From an uncultured Hyphomicrobiales bacterium (GTDB lineage: Bacteria > Pseudomonadota > Alphaproteobacteria > Rhizobiales > CAJQND01): a stretch of DNA of 8,093 nucleotides. Shown piece after piece: positions 1 to 5,916 of the stretch; positions within the stretch are counted from its first letter, which is position 1, and each line of letters opens with the position of its first letter. The position numbers and the translations under genes are program-made. The notes under the pieces are model-generated. The model worked only from the letters and a program-made list of their open reading frames with translations, ran no database searches and was not told where the DNA came from. Where the stretch lies: the NCBI GenBank assembly GCA_905479595.1, contig CAJQND010000417.1, forward strand, positions 1-8,093. The letters are read 5' to 3'.

Positions 1-101
1 AGACCCCGCCGGAAGACCTGATCAAACTGGCTGATCCCCTGTGGAAAGCGCATTTCAAAAAAGCCGCCAAGAAAACCACACAGCGAAAGGCCAAATCATG
101 A
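1..101 (+). CDS. soxD: Probable sarcosine oxidase delta subunit, C-terminal end only (partial)
   Basis: Only the last 32 codons are visible, in the frame starting at position 3 and ending in TGA at 99-101. The tail is rich in lysine and ends in TTQRKAKS. The TGA overlaps the soxA ATG (98-100) in an ATGA arrangement, so the two genes are translationally coupled. In tetrahydrofolate-dependent sarcosine oxidase operons the usual order is soxB-soxD-soxA-soxG, and SoxD is the small zinc-binding subunit of the complex. The identity therefore rests on position: the zinc-binding cysteines of SoxD would lie upstream of the window. The visible tail has no motif diagnostic of SoxD, and its basic end may be a lineage-specific extension. 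It could instead be another small protein inserted in the operon. Confidence 0.6.
   Translation, partial: TPPEDLIKLADPLWKAHFKKAAKKTTQRKAKS
85..90 (+). promoter_or_regulatory. Ribosome binding site of soxA
   Basis: The purine-rich GAAAGG lies 7 nt before the ATG at 98. It supports 98 as the soxA start rather than the in-frame ATG at 41. Starting at 41 would place 19 extra residues, unlike any SoxA N-terminus I know, inside the upstream gene. Confidence 0.6.
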
Positions 102-3100
102 CCAGCAAGCCTTATCGCTTATCTGCCGCCACCCTGGATACAGGTTATGGACGCGCCCTCAACCGCACAGCGAAGATAGATTTTCATTGGAACGGTCAGA
201 AAATGGCCGGCCATGTGGGTGACACACTTGCGTCGGCCCTGTTTGCCAATGGTGTTCGGGTAATGGGGCGCAGTTTCAAGTATCATCGCCCACGCAGCGT
301 CATTGCGCTTGGATCAGAAGAACCCAATGCTCTTGCGGGAATTGGCAAAGGCAACCGGATCGAACCCAATATGCGCGCCAGTCAGGTTGAGCTTTATGAC
401 GGCATGACAGCAGTTGCACAAAACGCCTGGCCGAGTACAGAGTTTGACATTGGCCAGATCAATTCATTTGCGTCGCGGTTCATCCCATCAGGGTTTTACT
501 ACAAGACATTCATGTGGCCGCAGCGCTTTTGGAAAGATGTTTATGAACCCATCATCCGACAGGCAGCAGGCCTGGGCGTCGCACCGGAAAGTCCGGACCC
601 AGATACGTATGAACAGTTCAACTGTCATTGCGATGTTTTAATTGTTGGAGGGGGCGTTGCAGGGCTCGCAGCCGCTGAAGCCGCCGCAGCCGGCGGCGGG
701 CGGGTCATCCTTGCCGACGAAAACCCGGGCCTTGGTGGCATGGGAGATATCTTTGAAGGCCAGATTGGCGGCATGGCCCAAACCGATTGGATTGCAGCCA
801 CTACGGCAAAACTTGTCGCCATGGACAATGTGCAGATTCTTACCCGCACAACCGTAATGGGCCATTTTCACCATAACTATGTGATGATGTTCCAACGTGT
901 CGCCGACCACGATCCTTCTTTGCTGGATCAAGGAGCACCCCGCCACCGTTTATGGAAGGTGCGCACCAAACAGGTGATCGCCGCATCGGGCGCGCTTGAA
1001 CGCCCGATCCCGTTCGCCCATTGCGACCGCCCGGGGGTAATGTTGTCGTCAGCGGTGCGTGGTTATGCGTTGCGCTATGGTGTGGCAATAGGTCAGCGCG
1101 GTGTGATTTTCACAAATAATGACGATGCTTACCGCACTGCGATTGCACTCACCAAGGCGGGCATTCCAGTTGCCCGGCTGGTTGATGCGCGTCCAAACCC
1201 AAGCGGACCGCTGATCGACGCCGCCCGCAATATCGGTGTGAATATTTCCACAGGATCAGCAGTATCAGGGGTTGAGACCAGTTTTGGCGGCAAAAATATC
1301 AAAGCTGCAAAAGTAGCAGCGTATACGGGAAGTGGCAGAGTTTCTGGAACCGAAGAAAAGATTGAAGCCGATTTCGTTGCGGTATCCGGCGGCTGGAACC
1401 CCGTAGTTCATCTGCATTGTCACAATGGCGGAAAACTGCGCTTCGATGACGCCCTACAAGCTTTTTTGCCACGCGAGCACACTGACCCGCTGACGGTAAT
1501 CGGCACGGCAAACGGCACTTTTGACATGGCAAACCTGCTGCGCGAAGCCTACAGCGCCGGTGAAAAAGCCGGAAATGCCGCGACCGGCAGCAAAGCCAAG
1601 TCCATTAAAGCTCCGACGGCGAAATTCCCCAAGGAAGGCGAATTGCGCCCGGTCTGGTTCTCACCGGCAACTGGCAAATACAATGAAGGCAACAAGCACT
1701 TTATTGATTATCAAAACGACGTAACAGCTGCGGATCTGGAGCTTGCCCAGCGTGAAGGGTATGAATCGGTTGAACATACCAAACGCTACACGACCAACGG
1801 AATGGCCACCGACCAAGGCAAAACTTCAAATGTAGTGGCGCTTGGCGTTTTATCCGGGGCGACCGGCAAGGCAATTCCGGAAATCGGCACAACCACATTC
1901 CGCCCACCCTTTACGCCTATCTCATTTGGCTCAATTGCAGGCAATCATGTGGGCGATCTGTTCCATGTGGTGCGCCGCACATCGATTTATGACTGGCATG
2001 CAGAACAAAATCCCATATGGGAACCGATCGGAGATTGGCGCAGGCCATATTGTTATCCGAAACAAGGCGAAGACAAGCAGGCCGCCATCAACCGTGAAAT
2101 TATGGCGGTACGAAAAAAGGTCGGCCTTCTGGATGCATCTACGCTCGGTAAAATCGAGATAAAGGGTCCAGATGCCGCTTCCCTTCTTGACCGGATTTAT
2201 ACCAACACATTCTCAACCCTCAAAACGGGCCGCTGCCGCTATGGGTTGATGATGAATGAAGCAGGTTTCCTGTTTGACGATGGGGTCACCGTGCGCCTTG
2301 GCGAAGATCATTTCCTCATGCACACAACATCGGGCGGGGCGGAACGGGTTGCTGCATGGCTGGAAGAATGGGTGCAGACAGAATGGACCGATATGAAGGT
2401 CTTCATCACGCCGGTAACCGAACAATGGGCACAATTCGCCATTGCCGGGCCAAAAGCTCGCACAGTGCTGGAAAAGCTAAACGGTGACGTGGACTTTTCC
2501 GCTGATGCGTTGTCCTTCATGGGCTTCACGCAAGGCAAATTAAATGGCTGCCCTGTCAGGGTTTTCCGGATTTCTTTTTCCGGTGAACTATCGTTCGAGA
2601 TTGCTACTCCCGCCAATTATGGCCGGGTGTTATGGGAGGCGCTTTTAGACGCCGGAGAAGATTTTGGCATCGAGCAATACGGCACTGAAGCGCTTCATGT
2701 ATTGCGCGCAGAAAAAGGTTTCATCGCGATTGGAGATGAAACCGATGGCACCGTGTCGCCGCTTGACCTCGGCCTTGACTGGGCTGTGTCGAAGAAAAAA
2801 CCGGATTACATCGGCAAGCGCGCCCTGAGCCTGCCGCACCTGGTAGACAAAAACCGGAAACAATTGGTCGGCCTTCTGACCGAAGACCCCAATGAAGTGT
2901 TGCCAGACGGTGCATATTCGGTAGATCAGATTATGGACAAGCCCCCCATGAAAATGACCGGCCAAGTCACCTCAACCTATTGGAGCCCGACCTTGAACCG
3001 TTCCATCGCCATGGCACTTATCGAGCGCGGCCAAAGCCGGATGGGGGAAGAACTCACCTTCCCGCTGGAAGAAGGAAAGCAGATCAAAGCCAAAATCGTT

Positions 3101-3145
3101 GACCCGGTTTTCTTTGATAAGGAAGGAGCGCAGCAAAATGTCTGA
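98..3145 (+). CDS. soxA: Sarcosine oxidase alpha subunit (heterotetrameric, tetrahydrofolate-dependent)
   Basis: Largest subunit of cytoplasmic heterotetrameric sarcosine oxidase. The enzyme converts sarcosine, tetrahydrofolate and O2 to glycine, 5,10-methylene-THF and H2O2. At 1015 residues it has the usual family length. Residues about 25-105 form the N-terminal 2Fe-2S-like fold that lacks cluster cysteines, with the conserved-looking SFKYHRPRS segment. Residues 178-210 carry the dinucleotide-binding signature VGGGVAGLAAA followed by an acidic strand end (ILADE), and residues to about 500 complete a pyridine-nucleotide-disulfide-oxidoreductase-like region. About 510-610 is the alpha-subunit linker domain, including TTTFRPPFTPISFG. 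About 615-1005 is a GcvT-like aminomethyltransferase domain with SGELSFEI at 828-835, expected to bind folate. The start at 98 is set by its ribosome binding site and the 4-bp overlap with the upstream gene. The 3' end overlaps soxG by 8 bp. No frameshift or missing domain is seen. Confidence 0.96.
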   Translation: MTSKPYRLSAATLDTGYGRALNRTAKIDFHWNGQKMAGHVGDTLASALFANGVRVMGRSFKYHRPRSVIALGSEEPNALAGIGKGNRIEPNMRASQVELYDGMTAVAQNAWPSTEFDIGQINSFASRFIPSGFYYKTFMWPQRFWKDVYEPIIRQAAGLGVAPESPDPDTYEQFNCHCDVLIVGGGVAGLAAAEAAAAGGGRVILADENPGLGGMGDIFEGQIGGMAQTDWIAATTAKLVAMDNVQILTRTTVMGHFHHNYVMMFQRVADHDPSLLDQGAPRHRLWKVRTKQVIAASGALERPIPFAHCDRPGVMLSSAVRGYALRYGVAIGQRGVIFTNNDDAYRTAIALTKAGIPVARLVDARPNPSGPLIDAARNIGVNISTGSAVSGVETSFGGKNIKAAKVAAYTGSGRVSGTEEKIEADFVAVSGGWNPVVHLHCHNGGKLRFDDALQAFLPREHTDPLTVIGTANGTFDMANLLREAYSAGEKAGNAATGSKAKSIKAPTAKFPKEGELRPVWFSPATGKYNEGNKHFIDYQNDVTAADLELAQREGYESVEHTKRYTTNGMATDQGKTSNVVALGVLSGATGKAIPEIGTTTFRPPFTPISFGSIAGNHVGDLFHVVRRTSIYDWHAEQNPIWEPIGDWRRPYCYPKQGEDKQAAINREIMAVRKKVGLLDASTLGKIEIKGPDAASLLDRIYTNTFSTLKTGRCRYGLMMNEAGFLFDDGVTVRLGEDHFLMHTTSGGAERVAAWLEEWVQTEWTDMKVFITPVTEQWAQFAIAGPKARTVLEKLNGDVDFSADALSFMGFTQGKLNGCPVRVFRISFSGELSFEIATPANYGRVLWEALLDAGEDFGIEQYGTEALHVLRAEKGFIAIGDETDGTVSPLDLGLDWAVSKKKPDYIGKRALSLPHLVDKNRKQLVGLLTEDPNEVLPDGAYSVDQIMDKPPMKMTGQVTSTYWSPTLNRSIAMALIERGQSRMGEELTFPLEEGKQIKAKIVDPVFFDKEGAQQNV
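3121..3128 (+). promoter_or_regulatory. Ribosome binding site of soxG
   Basis: GGAAGGAG is a near-consensus Shine-Dalgarno sequence inside the last codons of soxA, 9 nt before the ATG at 3138. It fixes the soxG start at 3138 rather than at the upstream in-frame ATG at 3099. Confidence 0.75.
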
Positions 3146-3752
3146 TGCGATGCAACTCACCGCTCTTTATGACCGCTCAGCCCCCGCTGATCTGACAATC
3201 TCGATGGTCGAAATACGCGACCGCGGCATGATAGATGTTCGCGGGCTGACCAAAGACCGTAAATTTATGGCCGCGGCAAAGGCAACGCTCGGGACAGCTT
3301 TGCCAAAAAAACCGCGCACTTCAATTGTATCCGGCAAATTCACCTGCCTTTGGCTGTCTGTTGATCAATGGCTCATAATGTGCCCGCTCAAAGATAAAGA
3401 TGCACTACTGGCGAAACTAAACACCGCATTTGATGGTGTGCATGCCATGGTCACCGATATGTCAGATGCCCGCACTGTATTGCGCCTTAAAGGCGCTGAA
3501 GTTTCCCATGTGTTGATGAAAGGCGGGTCCATAGATTTCACCCAAAAAATGTTCACTGCAGGGTCAGTTCGGCGCATGACATTTGCAGACATTCCAGCCA
3601 TGGTGCACATCGTGCAGGGGGAGCCAGATACGTATGATCTGTTGATGTTTCGCTCTCAGGCCCATCATGTCTGGGATTGGCTCGCCCTCACAGCACGGGC
3701 TGGCAGCAATATCGGATTACCTGGAAATTTAGAGACACCGCAAACAGTCTGA
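3138..3752 (+). CDS. soxG: Sarcosine oxidase gamma subunit
   Basis: Small subunit of the tetrahydrofolate-dependent sarcosine oxidase complex, 204 residues, a normal family length. It belongs to the SoxG family, which has a fold related to part of GcvT and packs against the large subunits; no separate catalytic role is established. Family-like segments visible include LWLSVDQWLIMCP (about 75-87), TDMSDARTVLRLKGAE (about 105-120), the MKGGSIDF segment (about 127-134) and the C-terminal YDLLMFRSQAHHVWDWL region (about 172-188). The ATG lies inside the end of soxA (8-bp overlap) behind a strong ribosome binding site, so subunit synthesis should be coupled. No further sox or folate gene follows on this strand. 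The next gene is convergent and begins 3 bp after the TGA, so soxG is probably the last gene of the operon. Confidence 0.93.
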   Translation: MSDAMQLTALYDRSAPADLTISMVEIRDRGMIDVRGLTKDRKFMAAAKATLGTALPKKPRTSIVSGKFTCLWLSVDQWLIMCPLKDKDALLAKLNTAFDGVHAMVTDMSDARTVLRLKGAEVSHVLMKGGSIDFTQKMFTAGSVRRMTFADIPAMVHIVQGEPDTYDLLMFRSQAHHVWDWLALTARAGSNIGLPGNLETPQTV

Positions 3753-3755
3753 AGC

Positions 3756-4652
3756 TCAACCCTGGCGGGCTTCATCAATCCAGTCAAAAAGCTTATCAAA
3801 GCCCCCAAACGGGTACATGTGGGCTTTTTCAATTCCAAGCTCAGGGCGGTTGAAATGTAGATCGGCAAGACCTGCAACAAAGCCATCGGGCTTATTCACG
3901 CTCATCAGTTTTGTCACATTCCGCGCCTGTTTACGGATCAGTCGGGCAGATGCACCAACCCCACAGACACTGGCATACCGCACAAGCGTTTTTAGCGTGG
4001 CTGGGCCAGGCACACCGACATTTGCCGGCATGGTGATGCCCTTGGGGCGCAAGTGTTCGGCCCACGCTGCAACGGGAGCCGCCTCAAACAAAAATTGCGT
4101 CGCGATATAGGCATCTGCGCCCATAGATGCCGCGAACGCCTGCTTTTCACGAAGAGCGTCCAGCAGCCCATCCGCACCAACCACTTTTTCAATGTCCGGA
4201 TTACCTTCCGGGTGGCCGGCAAACCCGAGCTTGGTAAAGCCATATTTTTCAAACAAACCAGTGCGCAGCAGTCCCATTGCACTATCGAAGTCGCCAATTG
4301 GCTGCGGCGCACCGCCGCCAAGAACCAGCGCGTGCTTCACACCGGCTTCTTGTGAATAGGCTTTAAGCCAGTTTTCCAACGTCTGTGCATCTTTGGTAAA
4401 GCGCGCCGGGATATGAGGCACAGGTTCAAGACCAGATTTACGAATTTCTTTCACGGCCCGTAGCATGTCGGAGAAATCCACAGGATCGATCATAGCCACA
4501 TAGGTTTGGGTTCCCGGACTTAGCCGAGCCGCAATGCCTGCAATTTTATCTACATGCTTGGCGGTAATTTCGACCGAAAAATCGCCCAGAAAGGCCGCAA
4601 CAGGATGTTGCTGAACCGCATCTTCCACATTTAACGCCTGCATCATGTTCAT
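3756..4652 (-). CDS. Methylenetetrahydrofolate reductase family protein (divergent MetF-like)
   Basis: 298 residues, a single TIM-barrel domain of MetF type, expected in the cytoplasm with flavin. Classical MetF interconverts 5,10-methylene-THF and 5-methyl-THF. By eye it aligns with E. coli MetF throughout: FSVEIT with Glu28 matches the catalytic-glutamate strand (FSFEFFPP); VPHIPAR (78-84) matches the PHL segment; GHPEGNPD (146-153) matches AYPEVHPE; ATQFLFE (184-190) matches ITQFFFD; VGVPGPATLKTL (212-223) matches the PGILPVSN segment. At 111-114 it reads LGGG where MetF has RGDLP, so the conserved flavin-proximal aspartate seems to be glycine. This suggests a distinct subfamily. The ATG at 4652 has GAGGT 7 nt upstream, while the frame stays open to 4937 without family-like sequence. 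It neighbours sox genes and diverges from a GlxA-type regulator, which points to a role in one-carbon flow from sarcosine. Exact substrate, cofactor and direction are unproven. Confidence 0.85.
   Translation of the reverse strand: MNMMQALNVEDAVQQHPVAAFLGDFSVEITAKHVDKIAGIAARLSPGTQTYVAMIDPVDFSDMLRAVKEIRKSGLEPVPHIPARFTKDAQTLENWLKAYSQEAGVKHALVLGGGAPQPIGDFDSAMGLLRTGLFEKYGFTKLGFAGHPEGNPDIEKVVGADGLLDALREKQAFAASMGADAYIATQFLFEAAPVAAWAEHLRPKGITMPANVGVPGPATLKTLVRYASVCGVGASARLIRKQARNVTKLMSVNKPDGFVAGLADLHFNRPELGIEKAHMYPFGGFDKLFDWIDEARQG
3798..3829 (+). terminator. Possible Rho-independent terminator of the sox operon, inside the opposing gene
   Basis: AAAGCCC (3798-3804) and GGGCTTT (3821-3827) can form a 7-bp stem with a 16-nt loop, and the right arm runs into TTTTT (3825-3829). 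It lies about 45 nt past the soxG stop, in the right orientation to end sox transcription, but within the 3' coding end of the convergent metF-like gene. The large loop and coding constraint mean it may be chance. No other terminator-like structure is seen at this junction. Confidence 0.35.
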
Positions 4653-4659
4653 TTTCCAG

Positions 4660-4664
4660 ACCTC
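4660..4664 (-). promoter_or_regulatory. Ribosome binding site of the metF-like gene
   Basis: On the - strand GAGGT lies 7 nt before the ATG at 4652. It favours this start over the ATG codons two and three codons further in, and over the long open extension upstream. Confidence 0.65.
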
Positions 4665-4706
4665 GCGCCGACATTGTTGGCAGCTCATTTGGATATAAAA
4701 TGACCC

Positions 4707-4759
4707 GTCGCAAGGCTCATGACCCGCTTGATTGCGACAGACGCAGTATATTTTGCGAC
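4707..4759. repeat. Three TTGCGAC heptamers, candidate regulator half-sites
   Basis: The copies are 4707-4713 (as GTCGCAA, - strand orientation), 4732-4738 and 4753-4759 (both + strand). The two direct copies start exactly 21 bp apart, two helical turns, so they would face the same side of the helix. Each direct copy is followed within a few bases by CGCAG, giving TGCG...CGCA inverted pairs (4733-4745 and 4754-4770). AraC-family dimers commonly bind direct repeats about 21 bp apart. Assigning these to the adjacent regulator is inference. Confidence 0.5.
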
Positions 4760-4773
4760 TGCACAGCGCAGAA
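4745..4773 (-). promoter_or_regulatory. Weak candidate promoter for the metF-like gene
   Basis: On the - strand TATACT (4750-4745) matches the -10 consensus at five of six positions. TTCTGC (4773-4768) stands 17 bp upstream as a poor -35. If used, transcription would start near 4738, leaving an untranslated leader of about 86 nt. One TTGCGAC copy falls in the spacer and another near the start, which would suggest repression. A second A/T-rich option, TATATC at 4697-4692, has almost no -35 and would need an activator. Confidence 0.25.
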
Positions 4774-4797
4774 TTCCTTTGCAACCGGCCGCCAACG

Positions 4798-4812
4798 TGG
4801 CACATGGTGCCA
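4798..4812. promoter_or_regulatory. Perfect palindrome, candidate operator
   Basis: TGGCAC (4798-4803), a 3-nt centre ATG, then GTGCCA (4807-4812). The 6-bp arms match exactly and the symmetry ends there. It lies 92 bp upstream of the regulator's start codon, suited to dimeric binding of a transcription factor. The binding protein is unknown. Confidence 0.45.
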
Positions 4813-4904
4813 TTGCATCTAAACGAGCCAGACGGCATTGTTAGGAAAATGAATTGAAGACGGCCCGGAACAGTTCTTAAGCGGCCGATGAGGATAGTGG
4901 ATTT

Positions 4905-5903
4905 ATGTTCGGCGAGACACCAAGAGAGCTGCCGCAACGCTTTGTTTTTGTTCTTGTGCCCGAATTCTCGATGATGCCGCTGACGGCGACTGTCGAGCCA
5001 TTGCGCATTGCTAATCGTTTGTCAGAGCAATCACTTTATGAGTGGAGCATGCATTCGGTTGATGGCAACCCGGTGGCGGCTTCGAATGGTATTTTGGTCA
5101 ATGTGGACGGGTCGCTGGAAACCGTTGGGGAGCACGCGACGCTTATCGTTTGCTCCGGTGTAAACGTCCATAAGCACATCGACAAAAGACTGGTGAACTG
5201 GCTGCGCACCGCGGCGCGTCGCGGTGCTGATATTGGTGGGTTATGCACGGCCAGCCACTTACTGGCTTCAACCGGGTTATTGAACGGCTATCGCTGCACC
5301 ATCCACTGGGAAAACCTGCCCGGATTTGCCGAAGCTTTTCCTGAAATTGAAGTCTCTGGCGGGTTGTTTGAAATTGACCGGGACAGGTTCTCATCTGCTG
5401 GCGGAACGTCTCCGATTGATATGATGCTGGCGATGATCGCCAGCCAGCATGGGCCTGATCTTGCATCAGATGTAGCCGAGCAAGTGTTGCACTCGCCTAT
5501 CCGCCATCACTCCGAACACCAACGCATGTCCTTGCCGGCGCGCATCGGCGCACGCCATCCAAAGCTTGTAGGGATTATCGAGCAGATGGAGCAAAATCTC
5601 GAAGAGCCGCTTTCACCCAGTATTCTTGCCAAACAAGCAGGCCTTTCCACCCGCCAGCTTGAACGGTTATTCAGGCGCTATCTGGATCGCTCTCCGAAAC
5701 GCTATTACCTCGAACTGCGCCTCAAGAAAGCGCGCTCGTTGCTGCTACAAACAAATATGTCGGTGATAAATGTCGCGTTGGCGTGCGGTTTTTCATCGCC
5801 TTCGCATTTTTCCAAGTGCTACCGCGCTTTTTACGGGCGCACCCCATACCGTGAACGCGGCATTCCTACAATTGAACAGGTTGGCGCAACGCCTGCCGGG
5901 TAA
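4905..5903 (+). CDS. GlxA/GbdR-type transcriptional regulator (DJ-1/PfpI-like domain plus AraC helix-turn-helix)
   Basis: 332-residue cytoplasmic regulator. Residues about 12-185 form a DJ-1/PfpI (class I glutamine amidotransferase-like) sensing domain. It includes the central strand LIVCSG (80-85) and a nucleophile-elbow-like GGLCTASHLLAS (111-122), with Cys114 at the elbow. The segment GLLNGYRCTIHWEN (124-137) and the GGTSPIDMML stretch (166-175) are typical of GlxA-family proteins. Residues about 236-318 carry two AraC helix-turn-helices: LAKQAGLSTRQLERLFRRYL, then INVALACGFSSPSHFSKCYRAFYG. Relatives GbdR, SouR and CdhR activate glycine betaine/dimethylglycine, sarcosine and carnitine catabolism genes, so a methylated-glycine ligand is a reasonable inference from the adjacent sox operon. 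The ATG at 4905 has GAGGAT (4890-4895) 9 nt upstream. It diverges from the metF-like gene and may control it, itself and soxBDAG. The exact ligand and targets cannot be read from the sequence. Confidence 0.9.
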   Translation: MFGETPRELPQRFVFVLVPEFSMMPLTATVEPLRIANRLSEQSLYEWSMHSVDGNPVAASNGILVNVDGSLETVGEHATLIVCSGVNVHKHIDKRLVNWLRTAARRGADIGGLCTASHLLASTGLLNGYRCTIHWENLPGFAEAFPEIEVSGGLFEIDRDRFSSAGGTSPIDMMLAMIASQHGPDLASDVAEQVLHSPIRHHSEHQRMSLPARIGARHPKLVGIIEQMEQNLEEPLSPSILAKQAGLSTRQLERLFRRYLDRSPKRYYLELRLKKARSLLLQTNMSVINVALACGFSSPSHFSKCYRAFYGRTPYRERGIPTIEQVGATPAG

Positions 5904-5916
5904 ACGCGACATGTGC

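Larger units (their letters stand above)
4653..4904. promoter_or_regulatory. Divergent control region between the metF-like gene and the GlxA-type regulator
   Basis: These 252 bp must contain the promoters of both flanking genes. They hold three copies of the heptamer TTGCGAC (two on the + strand at 4732-4738 and 4753-4759, one inverted at 4707-4713). They also hold a direct repeat ATGACCCG (4700-4707 and 4719-4726) and the perfect palindrome TGGCACATGGTGCCA (4798-4812). Clustered repeats next to an AraC-family gene fit an autoregulated operator region, but which protein binds where is inference. I see no convincing small gene here. Confidence 0.7.

Noticed and set aside
41..97. Earlier in-frame ATG for soxA at 41
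   Set aside because: It would overlap the upstream gene by about 60 bp and add residues with no family resemblance; the ATGA junction and ribosome binding site favour 98.
684..706. GC-rich, near-repetitive stretch of GCC/GGC triplets
   Set aside because: It encodes the alanine/glycine-rich helix after the dinucleotide-binding motif in soxA, so it is explained by protein sequence.
4798..4816. Sigma-54 promoter (TGGCAC followed by TTGC)
   Set aside because: The GG and GC elements are 16 bp apart here instead of the required 12, so the geometry is wrong; the TGGCAC is better explained as one arm of the palindrome.
4653..4937. In-frame N-terminal extension of the metF-like gene, including a CQQC pair
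   Set aside because: The frame is open but the translation is not MetF-like, it runs through the repeat-rich control region and into the start of the divergent gene, and a good ribosome binding site precedes 4652.
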